From a virus: 64,000 nt of DNA. The stretch is taken from IMG/VR virus record IMGVR_UViG_3300006028_000002, positions 1-64,000 of that record, one strand, 5' to 3'. Positions 8,350 through 16,909 of the stretch are shown one piece after another (position 1 is the first letter of the stretch; every line of letters starts with the position of its first letter). Position numbers and translations under genes: made by a program. A model generated the notes under the pieces. The model was given only the letters and a program-made list of their open reading frames with translations, searched no databases and was not told the origin of the DNA.

Positions 8350-8747
8350 AATCGCTTGCCTCCATGCCGGTACGCGCGGGTGTAGTTGTACTTTGTTTTG
8401 CGGTCATACTCGGCCTGGAGATCGATCTTATGGACATAGCAGTAATGCAACAGTCGAATAAAAAGATCCGCGAATTCGGAGGCCACACCCTCTGGTTTGC
8501 CGTCCGGGCCTTCCCAGGAGTCGAATCCTCGGCGACGAAAAGCCTCGAAAGCCTCCGAAATCTCGCTGTGCAACAGGGTGCACTCATCTCCGAAAGTGCG
8601 GGCCTTGGCGTCTTCCTCCCAACCTTTCGACACCGCGATAGCGTAGGATTCCTGCGCCAGATCCTTGAGCAGCTGTGCTCGGGTTTGGGCAACCGCAGTG
8701 GTAATGCCCTGGGCGACGCTGATATCGGTATACCCTAAATCAGTCAT
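8346..8747 (-). CDS. MazG-like nucleotide pyrophosphohydrolase
   Basis: 133 residues. The FGDECTLLHSEISEAFEAFRR helix with ExxE and the later EFADLFIRLLHYC (ExxD) helix are the paired metal-binding signatures of MazG/all-alpha NTP pyrophosphohydrolases. These cleave NTPs to NMP and pyrophosphate. The ATG at 8747 overlaps the RuvC-like gene's stop by four bases. Phage MazG proteins are proposed to adjust nucleotide pools or ppGpp; here it follows resolvase genes and precedes a DUF4406 gene. Confidence 0.85.
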   Translation of the reverse strand: MTDLGYTDISVAQGITTAVAQTRAQLLKDLAQESYAIAVSKGWEEDAKARTFGDECTLLHSEISEAFEAFRRRGFDSWEGPDGKPEGVASEFADLFIRLLHYCYVHKIDLQAEYDRKTKYNYTRAYRHGGKRL

Positions 8748-9274
8748 GCTGGCACCTCGGCCATCTTGTGTCGTTTTGAGAGTGGATCCGGTACGCCCGC
8801 GTCGTGCACCGCGGTGAACAGGCAGTGTTTCGCGGCGGATCGGGCATGGGTCAGCTTGGCGACCAGTTTGGCGATGCCGGCCCGCTCCAGCCGGTCCACT
8901 GAGGCCCACGGCATGACCTGCGCGGCGGTGTGGCGTTTGATGGCGATGCGGGGATCGTGACCGGCCAGACCTTGGATCTGCCCACACATGCGCATGGTGG
9001 TGGCGTTGTCGCCGGGTGTGGAGACTTTCGCCGAGCGGTTGCCCACGACGTAGAGCTCATAGGTGATGATGACGAGCCTGACGTCACTGGGTAGGATTGC
9101 CTGGATGAACAACAGCAGGGCATCCGGGTTGCACTCGAAATAGATAGGCATCGTAGTGCGGATCTTGGATCCGTCTTTTTGCGGGGGTGAGTAGCGATCG
9201 GCGAAAACGCCGGGCTGCGGCCCCGGGTCCACGCCAATGATGGCGATGTCGTCTCGGGAGGTGTTTGTTCTCAT
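8744..9274 (-). CDS. RuvC-like Holliday junction resolvase (RNase H fold)
   Basis: 176 residues. IIGVDPGPQPGVF at the N-terminus is the RuvC/RNase H fold first strand with its catalytic Asp. IITYELYVVGN supplies the second acidic residue, and the C-terminal KLTHARSAAKHCLFTAVHDAGV provides the last helix. Actinophages commonly carry this resolvase in place of host RuvC. It should cut branched intermediates before packaging. It overlaps both neighbours by four bases. Confidence 0.8.
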   Translation of the reverse strand: MRTNTSRDDIAIIGVDPGPQPGVFADRYSPPQKDGSKIRTTMPIYFECNPDALLLFIQAILPSDVRLVIITYELYVVGNRSAKVSTPGDNATTMRMCGQIQGLAGHDPRIAIKRHTAAQVMPWASVDRLERAGIAKLVAKLTHARSAAKHCLFTAVHDAGVPDPLSKRHKMAEVPA

Positions 9275-9456
9275 GGTGTGGGGTGCTTCCTTTCACAGTC
9301 GGGGCAGGCCCGGGGTCCGATGACCTGTTCCTGGGTGAGTGTGCCGGGGCAGGAGGTCCAGCGGTGGCATAGGGAGGGGCCGTCATCGAAAAAATGCTGC
9401 ATGCGGGCATCAATGGGCCAACCCCATCCGCGGGTGAGTCGTGTTTTGGTGGTCAT
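9271..9456 (-). CDS. Small Zn-ribbon protein
   Basis: 61 residues, MTTKTRLTRGWGWPIDARM..., with C-HRW-SCPGT and RACPDCERKH, which together look like a zinc ribbon. Four-base overlaps on both sides (ATGA) support this start at 9456. Probably a nucleic-acid or protein adaptor. Function unknown. Confidence 0.65.
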   Translation of the reverse strand: MTTKTRLTRGWGWPIDARMQHFFDDGPSLCHRWTSCPGTLTQEQVIGPRACPDCERKHPTP

Positions 9457-10109
9457 GAGGGACTGTCCGTGAGTTGGTGGCGGGGAAGGTAGGCCAGTGC
9501 TCGCTGATAAAGTCTGTCCAGTTCGAGTAGTGCCTCCGGACCTTCTTTTTCGGCGACCTCGCGCAGCAGCGGCAGACCAGAGTCGATGGAGTCCAGCACC
9601 TCGGCCCGGGTGGCGTCCCGACCGTGCGCGAACCATTCCACGGTGACCGCTGAACCGATGTACCAGAGCACGCCGTTGTCCACCGTGAACGGATGCCAGT
9701 CCCGCGAGGTCCACACGAGTGCCACACCCGGATTACGCGTGATCATGACACCGCCGGAGACCTGATAGTCGGCGGGCAGATTGCGCTCGCGGCGATGCAT
9801 GGTGGGGGTCGCCAGAAACGGGCACACCCGCGCTGCGTAGACCGCGCACTCGTGATGACTGGGTGGCTCGGCGGAGGTTTGGTTGACCGCGCACATGGGT
9901 CCGATGACGAAAGAGCCATACACTCCGCGACGCTTACCGCAGATCCAGCACAACTTAAATCGAATAGCGTCGCGCAACTTGGCCGCGTCCATCACCCGGA
10001 AATCGGGTTTTCCGTCAATCCACTCCACAAACCACGGGATGGGATAGTTTGCCTGGTTACGTGGCAGCCGCTGGATCGCGGCCGGCTCGGCGATGTCTGT
10101 TTTACTCAT
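9453..10109 (-). CDS. Conserved-looking Cys/His-containing hypothetical protein
   Basis: 218 residues. The centre has FKLCWICGKRRG and a later HHECAVYAARVCPFL, so two Cys pairs may bind metal. The C-terminal half is mixed and ends in an acidic helix (LREVAEKEGPEALLELDRLY). No enzyme motif recognised. It is embedded in the recombination operon with four-base overlaps on both sides. Confidence 0.7.
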   Translation of the reverse strand: MSKTDIAEPAAIQRLPRNQANYPIPWFVEWIDGKPDFRVMDAAKLRDAIRFKLCWICGKRRGVYGSFVIGPMCAVNQTSAEPPSHHECAVYAARVCPFLATPTMHRRERNLPADYQVSGGVMITRNPGVALVWTSRDWHPFTVDNGVLWYIGSAVTVEWFAHGRDATRAEVLDSIDSGLPLLREVAEKEGPEALLELDRLYQRALAYLPRHQLTDSPS

Positions 10110-10708
10110 GAACTATTGCCTCCGTACTCCTCGGGCCGTTTAGGCAGCCAGGGTGGGCGCAGCGAGGTGTATCCGCGCTTGATGCTGGCCCGTGCGTATC
10201 CGACCTCGATGACCCCGGCCAGAGCCAGCGCGCGCAGCAGGGCCACATAGCGCTCCCACTCAATATCGACATCGATGTAGAGGTGCCAGTGTCCGGGCTG
10301 GCTGGACGGGATGGCCACCAGCGGCAGATCTATATCGATCATGAATTTATGGATGCCTGGTCGTCCCTGGGCTTCCGAGGTGAGGATGTTGGCCTCCGGA
10401 AGCCCACACGGCTCGGCGCCGTTGATACAGGCATCCCACTCCGGATCCGGGCCGTCCAGGGACAGCGGCGCACGATCAGAGCGATTCAGCGTGGGCGCCC
10501 ACCGTGGCGTCACATCGGGGATGGGTGGCTTGTGAACTAGTGTTGATGGTGGGGGGAAGGGTGCCCCGGGCGGTGGCAGAGGAAATGGCTCGGGTGTTGC
10601 GCTCAGCCAGGGTGCGGAGTTTGCCCACGGCGGCAGTGCTGCGGGTAGCGGTATTTCAATTGGCTTGGCGGTAAGAGGTTCCCAGTGGAATGGTGCGGCA
10701 TCAGTCAT
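10106..10708 (-). CDS. Hypothetical protein with Pro-rich N-terminus
   Basis: 200 residues. The first ~75 are rich in Pro (LPPPGAPFPPPSTLV); the rest is globular with FMIDIDLPLVAIPSSQPGHW and HLYIDVDIEWERYVALLRAL. The paired DID and HLYID strands resemble a primase-fold or nuclease core, but I cannot assign catalysis. Coupled by four bases to the downstream gene. Confidence 0.65.
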   Translation of the reverse strand: MTDAAPFHWEPLTAKPIEIPLPAALPPWANSAPWLSATPEPFPLPPPGAPFPPPSTLVHKPPIPDVTPRWAPTLNRSDRAPLSLDGPDPEWDACINGAEPCGLPEANILTSEAQGRPGIHKFMIDIDLPLVAIPSSQPGHWHLYIDVDIEWERYVALLRALALAGVIEVGYARASIKRGYTSLRPPWLPKRPEEYGGNSS

Positions 10709-10868
10709 GGTGTTCTCCTAGGGTGTAGTGGGTGCAGATCCAACAGGCGCAGAACTCGCCGGCCATGAGCGTAAGATGCGCGCGAATAATCCAGTTTTGG
10801 ACCTCGCGCGCCGAGTTCTCCGTGTCGATTGCGTTGACATATGTCACTGGTGCGTGTGCTGCGGTCAT
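10701..10868 (-). CDS. Small protein with CxCWICxH motif
   Basis: 55 residues, MTAAHAPVTYVNAIDTENSA..., ending FCACWICTHYTLGEHHD, a possible zinc site. Start ATG at 10868 follows a GGGGTAGG element by five bases, and the 3' end overlaps the next gene by eight bases. Both support it being real. Function unknown. Confidence 0.6.
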   Translation of the reverse strand: MTAAHAPVTYVNAIDTENSAREVQNWIIRAHLTLMAGEFCACWICTHYTLGEHHD

Positions 10869-10873
10869 GTCTA

Positions 10874-10882
10874 CCTACCCCG
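10874..10882 (-). promoter_or_regulatory. Start-associated element CGGGGTAGG
   Basis: Minus-strand CGGGGTAGGTAGAC directly before the ATG at 10868. Confidence 0.55.
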
Positions 10883-10908
10883 TGGTGTGTGTTTTTAGGT
10901 GATGGTGC

Positions 10909-11136
10909 TTATTCTCTGGCTGTTTCTGGTGAGTAGGAGATCTCACCGCGCAGGAGAAACCAGTCTAGGCTGCGCGGATGTATGTCGTGTCCGAATACTT
11001 TTCTGCTGGATCGGCTATGGTAGAGATCTGTTTCTGGGTTGTAGTCATACATCCAGCCGCGATAGTTTATCCACGCGGGACGCCACGTGTCTTCCGTGAG
11101 TCGTACGTCGTAATATTCGGGAGCACGTTTGCTCAT
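10909..11136 (-). CDS. Hypothetical protein downstream of the SNF2 helicase
   Basis: 75 residues, MSKRAPEYYDVRLTEDTWRP..., rich in Tyr and Trp, with no motif recognised. Four-base overlap with the helicase stop. Probably an accessory of the helicase. Function unknown. Confidence 0.65.
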   Translation of the reverse strand: MSKRAPEYYDVRLTEDTWRPAWINYRGWMYDYNPETDLYHSRSSRKVFGHDIHPRSLDWFLLRGEISYSPETARE

Positions 11137-12983
11137 GCTGCTGTCTCCAAATCTGTTCCGCCGAACAAACGGCGTACGATCCGTGGATCGGCAAAATACT
11201 CGCTGAGTTGCCCTGCCTTCTCGTGCAAAATGTCGCGAATGCGGAAATCAACGGATCCCTCAGCAAAAATGTCTACGATGTCCAGCGTGGGATACCGGTC
11301 CCCGACACCGCGATCCTCGGCCTGCAACCGGTGCACAAACGAGCAGGGCGACTGCAGGAAGATCGCGGAACCGGCTGCGTTGAGGGTGAGCCCGGTACCC
11401 CCGGCCTGAACCACGACGCACAGCAGATCCAGCTTGCCGGCCTGGAAAGCATCGATGTCCCGATCCCGCTCTTTCTGCCGCTGGCCGCCGACCACATAGC
11501 CCACCCGGGCGCCGGCTCGCGCTGCCTCCTGCCCGGCGAGCTCCATCAACGGTTTGGAGATACCGAACGCGAGAGCAGGCCATTCCAGCTCGGCCAGCAC
11601 ATCGAGCAGGGCATCGATTTTCCAGCTGGGCAGTTTCGGGTGCAGATGTTGGTGGATGACGTCCAGCCCGGTCTCCTCATCGACGGTGATAGTTTCCGAG
11701 AGATCACACGCGCTGGCCGCCAGTTGTTGCAGACGCATCATCTTGGTGAGCGTGGACATGACCGTGACCTCATCGCCGTTGTCCAGCTCGGCGATCATCC
11801 TCTTTTCCATGTCCCGATACATCTTTTTATACGGCGCCGGGATCGGGATCTCGCGGGTGCTATAGGTTTTGGCGGACAGCCAGGGCGCGACGTCCTCCCG
11901 GGTGCGCCGCACCTGCCGACCCATAAAACAGGCTCGGAACTCGTGATCCCGTTGCGGGTTGATGCCGGTAATCTTCTGGCCGTAGTCTCGCTGGTTTTCC
12001 TGATTGAGCCACCGGTTTATGATGCGTTCTTTCGATGGGTAGGCCCCCGGCTCGAACACTTCCCAGGTGGAGTGTGCATTGCTCACGTTGTGCGTAAACG
12101 GGGTACCGGACAGCGGGATGATGAGACCGCCGCGGGCGTTGACTTCCCGGGCGAGCCGTTGCGTGGCCTTGGTTTGGAACGCATCCGGGTTGGACAAAAA
12201 ATGGTACTCATCGATGATCAGGGTGTGGGCCTTGATTTTGGCCAGTGGCGCGTCCCGCATGGCGAGCCGGCGGTGATTGGCATCCCGGCGCGCGGTGGCG
12301 TAGCTGGTCACGTAGACGTCGTGCTGGCCGACCAGCTGCTCGCGGATAGTCGAGTTGCCGCCGCGCCAGGCCACCGCGCTCCAGCGCGGCGCGAACCGGG
12401 CGAACTCGCGCACCCAGTGTGTCACCACCGAGGCGGGACACACCACGATGATGGGCCGCACCGCGGGGTACTCGGGCCAGCATTCGCGTTCGCACAACCC
12501 CACGATGCTGCTGGCGGACTTTCCGAGCCTCGGCGCGTCCTCCAAAAGGCAACCCAGATGGGCGATGTTTTTCACCGCGGTGGGCTGCCATTCCCGCAGC
12601 ACCAGACCCTCCGGCAGGGTGTAGCGCAGCTCGCGATCCATCCACTGGGTGCGCCGCGCCAGCTCGGCCAAAAACCAGTCCCGCAGCCGGCCCCCGGCGG
12701 AAAACTGCGCGCCGAACGTGCATGCCAGCTGCATATAGGCGGGCCAGCTCAGTGGCACCCGGAAGGTCACACCCCCGGCCACCGGCTGATCGAGCGGGGT
12801 TAGTTCCCCGATCTCCTGCGCCGCGCGCTTGACCGGCCACGGGTCGCCGGAGACCGCGAGCACGATGTGTTTGCCATCCGGGGTCAGCTCCCCGAACACC
12901 CGGGCCGGTTGCATGCGCGGCGGGGTGAACCGGCGGATCTGCACAACCCCCGGCGGTGGTAATGGCGGGCGCATGATGGTCAT
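11133..12983 (-). CDS. SNF2-family DNA helicase/translocase
   Basis: 616 residues. Motif I is EDAPRLGKSASS (~150), motif II IIDEYHFL (~256), motif III PLSGTPFTH (~288), motif V QAGGTGLTLNAA and motif VI HRLQAEDRGVG (~550). The spacing and the DEYH box match SNF2-type ATPases, which track along duplex DNA. Phage members act in replication restart and recombination. Residues 1-140 form an extra N-terminal domain. The ATG at 12983 overlaps the upstream stop by four bases. Confidence 0.88.
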   Translation of the reverse strand: MTIMRPPLPPPGVVQIRRFTPPRMQPARVFGELTPDGKHIVLAVSGDPWPVKRAAQEIGELTPLDQPVAGGVTFRVPLSWPAYMQLACTFGAQFSAGGRLRDWFLAELARRTQWMDRELRYTLPEGLVLREWQPTAVKNIAHLGCLLEDAPRLGKSASSIVGLCERECWPEYPAVRPIIVVCPASVVTHWVREFARFAPRWSAVAWRGGNSTIREQLVGQHDVYVTSYATARRDANHRRLAMRDAPLAKIKAHTLIIDEYHFLSNPDAFQTKATQRLAREVNARGGLIIPLSGTPFTHNVSNAHSTWEVFEPGAYPSKERIINRWLNQENQRDYGQKITGINPQRDHEFRACFMGRQVRRTREDVAPWLSAKTYSTREIPIPAPYKKMYRDMEKRMIAELDNGDEVTVMSTLTKMMRLQQLAASACDLSETITVDEETGLDVIHQHLHPKLPSWKIDALLDVLAELEWPALAFGISKPLMELAGQEAARAGARVGYVVGGQRQKERDRDIDAFQAGKLDLLCVVVQAGGTGLTLNAAGSAIFLQSPCSFVHRLQAEDRGVGDRYPTLDIVDIFAEGSVDFRIRDILHEKAGQLSEYFADPRIVRRLFGGTDLETAA

Positions 12984-13372
12984 TCGGGCGTGTGCTGGGC
13001 TTCCGGATCCAGATAAGACAGGTCTGTTTGGTCCTGCGCGGCTTGATAGAGAATGAAGGCATTGAGGTCAAAGGTGTCGATCAGCTCCAGCACCTTGTCA
13101 TTCACCTGCTCGGGGGTCACCACCTCGAAACGGTAATCAGATTCCCCGGTGTCCAGGCAGATGTTCACCATGCCCATGGAGAGCACCTCGATGGTGAACT
13201 CCATACCACCTCGTACCGGGTCGATGATCTGCTTGAGTTTATCGGCTCGTTCGGGGGTGTAGGCATTGATGATAATGAGCTGGCCAAGTTGGCTTTGCCC
13301 GTTGGGAGGGAAGTATCGCCGCATCGGCACGACCAGTGGGGCGAGAATGGGGGGGATAGTTTCATCAGGCAT
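12980..13372 (-). CDS. Hypothetical protein between the DNA-binding candidate and SNF2 helicase
   Basis: 130 residues, alternating strand and helix, with LIIINAYTPERADKLKQII and an acidic C-terminus. No family recognised. Translation is coupled to the SNF2 gene. Its position suggests a replication accessory. Confidence 0.65.
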   Translation of the reverse strand: MPDETIPPILAPLVVPMRRYFPPNGQSQLGQLIIINAYTPERADKLKQIIDPVRGGMEFTIEVLSMGMVNICLDTGESDYRFEVVTPEQVNDKVLELIDTFDLNAFILYQAAQDQTDLSYLDPEAQHTPE

Positions 13373-13392
13373 GGCGAGTCCTCAGTGATAGG

Positions 13393-13422
13393 GCCGGGGG
13401 TCAGGAAAACCCAACCCCCGGC
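13393..13422 (-). terminator. Hairpin after the Pro/Ala-tailed protein gene
   Basis: GCCGGGGGT / ACCCCCGGC stem of 9 bp with a 12-base loop in the 60-base gap. No T-tract. It may partially terminate or stabilise the 3' end of a strongly expressed upstream gene. Confidence 0.45.
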
Positions 13423-13433
13423 GGAGGGGATGA

Positions 13434-14732
13434 TTACTGCCCGGCGTACTGCGGCGAGGACGGATCCAGGTCAGCCGGAATAGGTACGCCGGTCTGCTGA
13501 CTCACCACCGGCCGTACCGGAGCGGCCATCGCAAGCCATTGCTCATAGGTGATGGTGGCGGGTGCAGTCGGAGCTGGAGCCGGAGCTGGTGTTGCCGCAG
13601 CTGGAGCTGGAGCCGGAGCAGCTGGTGCCGGTGTTGGCGCAGGGGTTGCCGGCGGGGGAATCGTTGGTGCCGGTGCCGGCGCGGGCATCGTGGCCGCCGG
13701 TAGCCCAGCATCCGCGGTGACCACTGCTGCGGCGGCTTGCTGAACCTGCTGAGCAGCTGGAGCGGGGACAGGAGGTGCAGCCGGAGCGGGGACAGGAGGT
13801 GCAGCCGCAGGGGCCGGGAGGGGGGGCGCTGCGGCCGGTTGCGCTGCCGCCGGGGTAACGGTGGGGGCAGCGCCGTTGCTGGCGCCCATGGCCGCCTGAA
13901 GCTGTGCCTGGTACGCCGCGAGGGCATTGGCGTACTCGATATACGCCTGCGGTGTTGCTCCGGCGGCCGGCTGCTCCGGCGGTGCACCAATCTCTGCCAG
14001 AGCCGTGTGTGCGGCCTCGATCCCGGCGCGCCGCTGGATGGTGTAGGGATCATCGGGACAGCGATACACCACGTCATAGATAAACCGGGTGAAACTACCT
14101 TTTGGTGAGCTGCCTTTCTGTTCCTCAACTTTGGTCATCTTGATGTAGGCGCCCTCTTGTGGAACGTACCCGACATGCTCAACGCCATCCTCCACCGTCG
14201 TGGTCAAGGGAGCGCCTGCGTAGGCCATGGCAGCGGAGAGCTTGTCTCGGGAATCCCCCACTTTGAAGACTGCGACGCCGTGGCCGTCCATGTGGTTACC
14301 GCCGGGCATCATCAGCATAGGCACGAGCAACTGGGCCTTATACTGCCCATTCTGCATAACGGGATTACCCTGTTTGTCGGTCTGGGCTTGAGAATCCTCC
14401 CTCCGGATAGCACGGGCCACAATACCCTCGTACCAGGTGCCCACCGGCATTTCATTGAACTTCCAGAATTTGCCCTCACCGCCAGTGGAGGCTTTCTGTG
14501 TGAGGTACTGACTCAAGGGGACGTAGACGGTGGGTGGCCGCTCCTGTTTTTGCTCGCCGGCCTGACCATTGGTGCCGGGCGCCGGGAGTGGCGGGACCGC
14601 GGGTGCGGCGGCTGCCGGTACCGGATCCCATTGCCCCGTACCGACATTAAACGTGAACCACTGCTCACCGTTCCATGCGGCGTCTGCGGGGACGTGTGCC
14701 GGTCGGGCCGGCTGGGTTGCTGTCGTAGTCAT
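13434..14732 (-). CDS. Putative DNA-binding protein with long Pro/Ala tail
   Basis: 432 residues. Residues ~60-270 are globular, with repeated strands (GKFWKFNEMPVGTWYEGIV, YKAQLLVPMLMMPGG, GAYIKMTKVEEQKG) that could form an OB-like fold. Residues ~275-395 are almost only Ala and Pro in short repeats. Domain order (fold plus flexible tail) and position beside helicase and nuclease genes suggest a single-stranded-DNA-binding protein. The tail tip (PADLDPSSPQYAGQ) is only weakly acidic, so this is inference. A GAGGGTAGGAAAGG element precedes ATG 14732. Confidence 0.45.
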   Translation of the reverse strand: MTTTATQPARPAHVPADAAWNGEQWFTFNVGTGQWDPVPAAAAPAVPPLPAPGTNGQAGEQKQERPPTVYVPLSQYLTQKASTGGEGKFWKFNEMPVGTWYEGIVARAIRREDSQAQTDKQGNPVMQNGQYKAQLLVPMLMMPGGNHMDGHGVAVFKVGDSRDKLSAAMAYAGAPLTTTVEDGVEHVGYVPQEGAYIKMTKVEEQKGSSPKGSFTRFIYDVVYRCPDDPYTIQRRAGIEAAHTALAEIGAPPEQPAAGATPQAYIEYANALAAYQAQLQAAMGASNGAAPTVTPAAAQPAAAPPLPAPAAAPPVPAPAAPPVPAPAAQQVQQAAAAVVTADAGLPAATMPAPAPAPTIPPPATPAPTPAPAAPAPAPAAATPAPAPAPTAPATITYEQWLAMAAPVRPVVSQQTGVPIPADLDPSSPQYAGQ

Positions 14733-14749
14733 CGTGCGTGTGTTCCTTT

Positions 14750-14758
14750 CCTACCCTC
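14750..14758 (-). promoter_or_regulatory. Start-associated element GAGGGTAGG
   Basis: Variant of the GGG(A/G)TAGG element, 17 bases before the ATG at 14732 and followed by AAAGGA. Confidence 0.4.
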
Positions 14759-14784
14759 TATTGGTGACCTATGGAGTTATCGTT

Positions 14785-15273
14785 TCATCCGCTAGGGATG
14801 TCATTAACCCGCGCAAACTCGCCCCACTGCTCTAAGGCGGCTTTGTTATAAGCCCGGGCTGCATCGTCTTTATTAGTGAATAGTCCTAATGATCTGCGGC
14901 CACCTTTGCCATCACCGACACGTGCCCGCCATTTACCATAGAGGCAATAAACTCCCTTGTACCCGGAAGTATTGTTGCGGTGAATCCTTTTATTTCCAAG
15001 ATTCTGAGAGTCAGTGCAGAGACGTAGGTTAGCTCGTCTGTTGTTTAGCTCATCTCTATCTTTATGGTCAATATCCAAGTTACGCGGTGGATTGAGCAGG
15101 AATCGGTGTAAGTAAACCTCTTTACCATTTATCTTTGCTCGTGCGTATTTTAAGTGTTGACCTGTTCTAGGAACAAATAGGTACCAGCCATATTTAGCGA
15201 TCAAGGGATAATCGGCTGCATCCACTAACGTTACGTCTCCGCTACTGAGCACGATTTCCCGATGATCAGTCAT
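14785..15273 (-). CDS. HNH endonuclease with AP2 domain
   Basis: 162 residues, the same length and plan as the copy at 6640-7128. It has LHRFLLNPPRNLDIDHKD and DELNNRRANLRLCT (HNH), then YKGVYCLYGKWRARV and NKDDAARAYNKAA (AP2). The two differ through most of their length, so they are separate insertions rather than a recent duplication. It lies between the DNA-binding candidate and the RecB-like nuclease and appears AT-rich for the region. Probably a freestanding homing endonuclease. Confidence 0.85.
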   Translation of the reverse strand: MTDHREIVLSSGDVTLVDAADYPLIAKYGWYLFVPRTGQHLKYARAKINGKEVYLHRFLLNPPRNLDIDHKDRDELNNRRANLRLCTDSQNLGNKRIHRNNTSGYKGVYCLYGKWRARVGDGKGGRRSLGLFTNKDDAARAYNKAALEQWGEFARVNDIPSG

Positions 15274-16127
15274 TTGTTTAACCTTCCGGGTAGTAAATGA
15301 TGGCCTGCGCAGCCGGTAGCGGACGGGTCGTGTAGTACGTCACTTCTGAACACAGGGCAGAAGTAGCACGTGGAATCTGAGGGGGTCGGGGTGATGTCGT
15401 TGAGGCTGATCTGGCCCGTGCGCACGCCAGCAGCCATGGCCTTGCGGATTCGCATCTCCTGGAAAACCTGTTCGAGCAGCGCGTCATCCGCCGGGGTGAG
15501 CTCGTGCTCCCAGACGTACATATTGTCCAATGTGGACTTGGTACGGGGCATGGCCGCGATGACGATTCTGCGCACCGGGAGGCCCATGATTCTAAAACCC
15601 CGGGCGTAGGCCAGGAGTTGCACGTAGTAGTGCCGGGCCGGTCCCTTGGTGCGCAGTTCGGTCAGCGTGGTGTCACCGAGGTTTTTCCAGTCGAGACAGC
15701 ACGCCTCGAAAAAGTCATAAGCGTCGCCGGTTCCTGGGTGATCCTCATGGGGCTGTACGCGGAACTCGGCCAGCCAGCGCACGTAGCTGTATCGGTCGTT
15801 GTCCCCTTTGAGCGCCTCGGCCAGCCACATATGCAGCGCGGTGCCCACAATCGACGCCCAGGGATCAACGATATGATTTGTTCGCTCAATGCCCGCCAGC
15901 TTGGCCACCACTTGCCTATGGCACTCGTGTCCTATTTCCGAGGGACCGAGCTCCTCCTGCAATGTGCGGGGGGAGTTGGCCGCGTGCTCGTAAACAATCC
16001 TGCGCAGTGTGGCGGCATAGCGGGATCCCCACTCGGTGTTCGAGTTGGGCGGTTTCACGGCGCGTGCCATGAATGCCACGGGTGACGGTGCGACCACTGG
16101 GCGAGTCAACTGGGTTACCATGATCAT
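15270..16127 (-). CDS. RecB/Cas4-like PD-(D/E)XK exonuclease
   Basis: 285 residues. GPSEIGHECHRQVVAKLAG, then the catalytic GTGDAYDFF...CLDWKNLG (D...DxK), then YYVQLLAYARGF are the RecB-family nuclease motifs. The N-terminal Cys plus C-terminal CYFC and GCAGH could ligate an iron-sulfur cluster as in Cas4. In actinophages such enzymes pair with a recombinase. The next gene (16124-16351) and the coiled-coil protein at 16394 may be partners. ATG at 16127 overlaps the previous stop. Confidence 0.83.
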   Translation of the reverse strand: MIMVTQLTRPVVAPSPVAFMARAVKPPNSNTEWGSRYAATLRRIVYEHAANSPRTLQEELGPSEIGHECHRQVVAKLAGIERTNHIVDPWASIVGTALHMWLAEALKGDNDRYSYVRWLAEFRVQPHEDHPGTGDAYDFFEACCLDWKNLGDTTLTELRTKGPARHYYVQLLAYARGFRIMGLPVRRIVIAAMPRTKSTLDNMYVWEHELTPADDALLEQVFQEMRIRKAMAAGVRTGQISLNDITPTPSDSTCYFCPVFRSDVLHDPSATGCAGHHLLPGRLNK

Positions 16128-16351
16128 ACGCTAGCAGGCCGGTCTGACAGTCTCGGATCGGCGTTGATCACAGTGTATCGGCGGATATTGCACCAAGGAT
16201 AGGCGTGCTGGATTCCCTCATTCTCGGTGACAATAAGATCCCTGTGCGTAGGTTCCCATCCGCCCACGCCGTTGACAAATTCATACTCAGTTGTGCGGCC
16301 ATCCATGAATTCGATAGCGAGCTGTGGCCACCTACCCCGAATGTGCGTCAT
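16124..16351 (-). CDS. Hypothetical protein upstream of the RecB-like nuclease
   Basis: 75 residues, MTHIRGRWPQLAIEFMDGRT..., basic N-terminus followed by a beta-rich stretch (YEFVNGVGGWEPTHRDLIV). A GGGGTAGG element precedes the ATG and a second copy is embedded in the first codons. Four-base overlap with the nuclease. Function unknown. Confidence 0.6.
   Translation of the reverse strand: MTHIRGRWPQLAIEFMDGRTTEYEFVNGVGGWEPTHRDLIVTENEGIQHAYPWCNIRRYTVINADPRLSDRPASV
16331..16339 (-). promoter_or_regulatory. Start-associated element, inner copy
   Basis: Second CGGGGTAGG, 30 bases downstream of the first and inside the start of the 75-residue gene. It may mark a second start or a duplicated leader. 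Confidence 0.35.
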
Positions 16352-16360
16352 CGCACCATA

Positions 16361-16369
16361 CCTACCCCG
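16361..16369 (-). promoter_or_regulatory. Start-associated element CGGGGTAGG
   Basis: Minus-strand CGGGGTAGGT 9 bases before the ATG at 16351. Confidence 0.5.
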
Positions 16370-16393
16370 TTTGTGTGTCGTTACACCGCTAAA

Positions 16394-16909
16394 TCAGCCT
16401 TTGATGGGATACAGACTCCACTGGTCGGACTCATACGTGCACGCTGCATAGGCTTCCGGAAACTCGGCCTTGAGCTTTTTCATGTCGCACAGTGTTTTTG
16501 GTACGTTGCGCAGCTCGTACCCGTGTTTGCGTCCGGTGCGATAGAGCTGGATTTTGGGACTGCGTGGATCGAGCTGGCGCAGCATCGCCTTGATGCGATC
16601 TTTGAGGCTTTTCACCAGTGGTTCCAGCTCGTCCAGCGTGGGCTTGAGCGTGTCCAGCTCATCAAACAGGGTGGCGATCACCTCGCCGGGGGAGGTCACG
16701 AACTGGCTGACCGCCTTGCCCTTGGACTCGATGCGGGCCCGGTTGGTGGCCGCCGCGATGACGGCCGGGTCGTTGTGGTCGACGGGCGCCAGTCGCGGCG
16801 TGTAGGCGGCTGCCGGCGGGATCCCGTACTGGGCGAGCAGTTGATCGATTTCCTCCTGCGACAGTGGCGTGATGTCAGGCGTGGTGTCGGTGTCGCTCGG
16901 TGTGGTCAT
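16394..16909 (-). CDS. Coiled-coil protein, candidate recombination accessory
   Basis: 171 residues. The N-terminus is acidic and disordered (MTTPSDTDTTPDIT). The middle is a long amphipathic helix (VIATLFDELDTLKPTLDELE then KSLKDRIKAMLRQLD) and the C-terminus is basic, with KIQLYRTGRKHGYELRNVPK. This plan resembles Gam-like or host-nuclease-inhibitor proteins, but I see no decisive motif. ATG at 16909 has a GGAGGGG site. It is the first gene of the leftward operon, right behind a promoter. Confidence 0.6.
   Translation of the reverse strand: MTTPSDTDTTPDITPLSQEEIDQLLAQYGIPPAAAYTPRLAPVDHNDPAVIAAATNRARIESKGKAVSQFVTSPGEVIATLFDELDTLKPTLDELEPLVKSLKDRIKAMLRQLDPRSPKIQLYRTGRKHGYELRNVPKTLCDMKKLKAEFPEAYAACTYESDQWSLYPIKG

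Noticed and set aside
11208-12803. 531-codon plus-strand frame opposite the SNF2 helicase
   Set aside because: Antisense frame created by the GC-rich third positions of a clear helicase gene.
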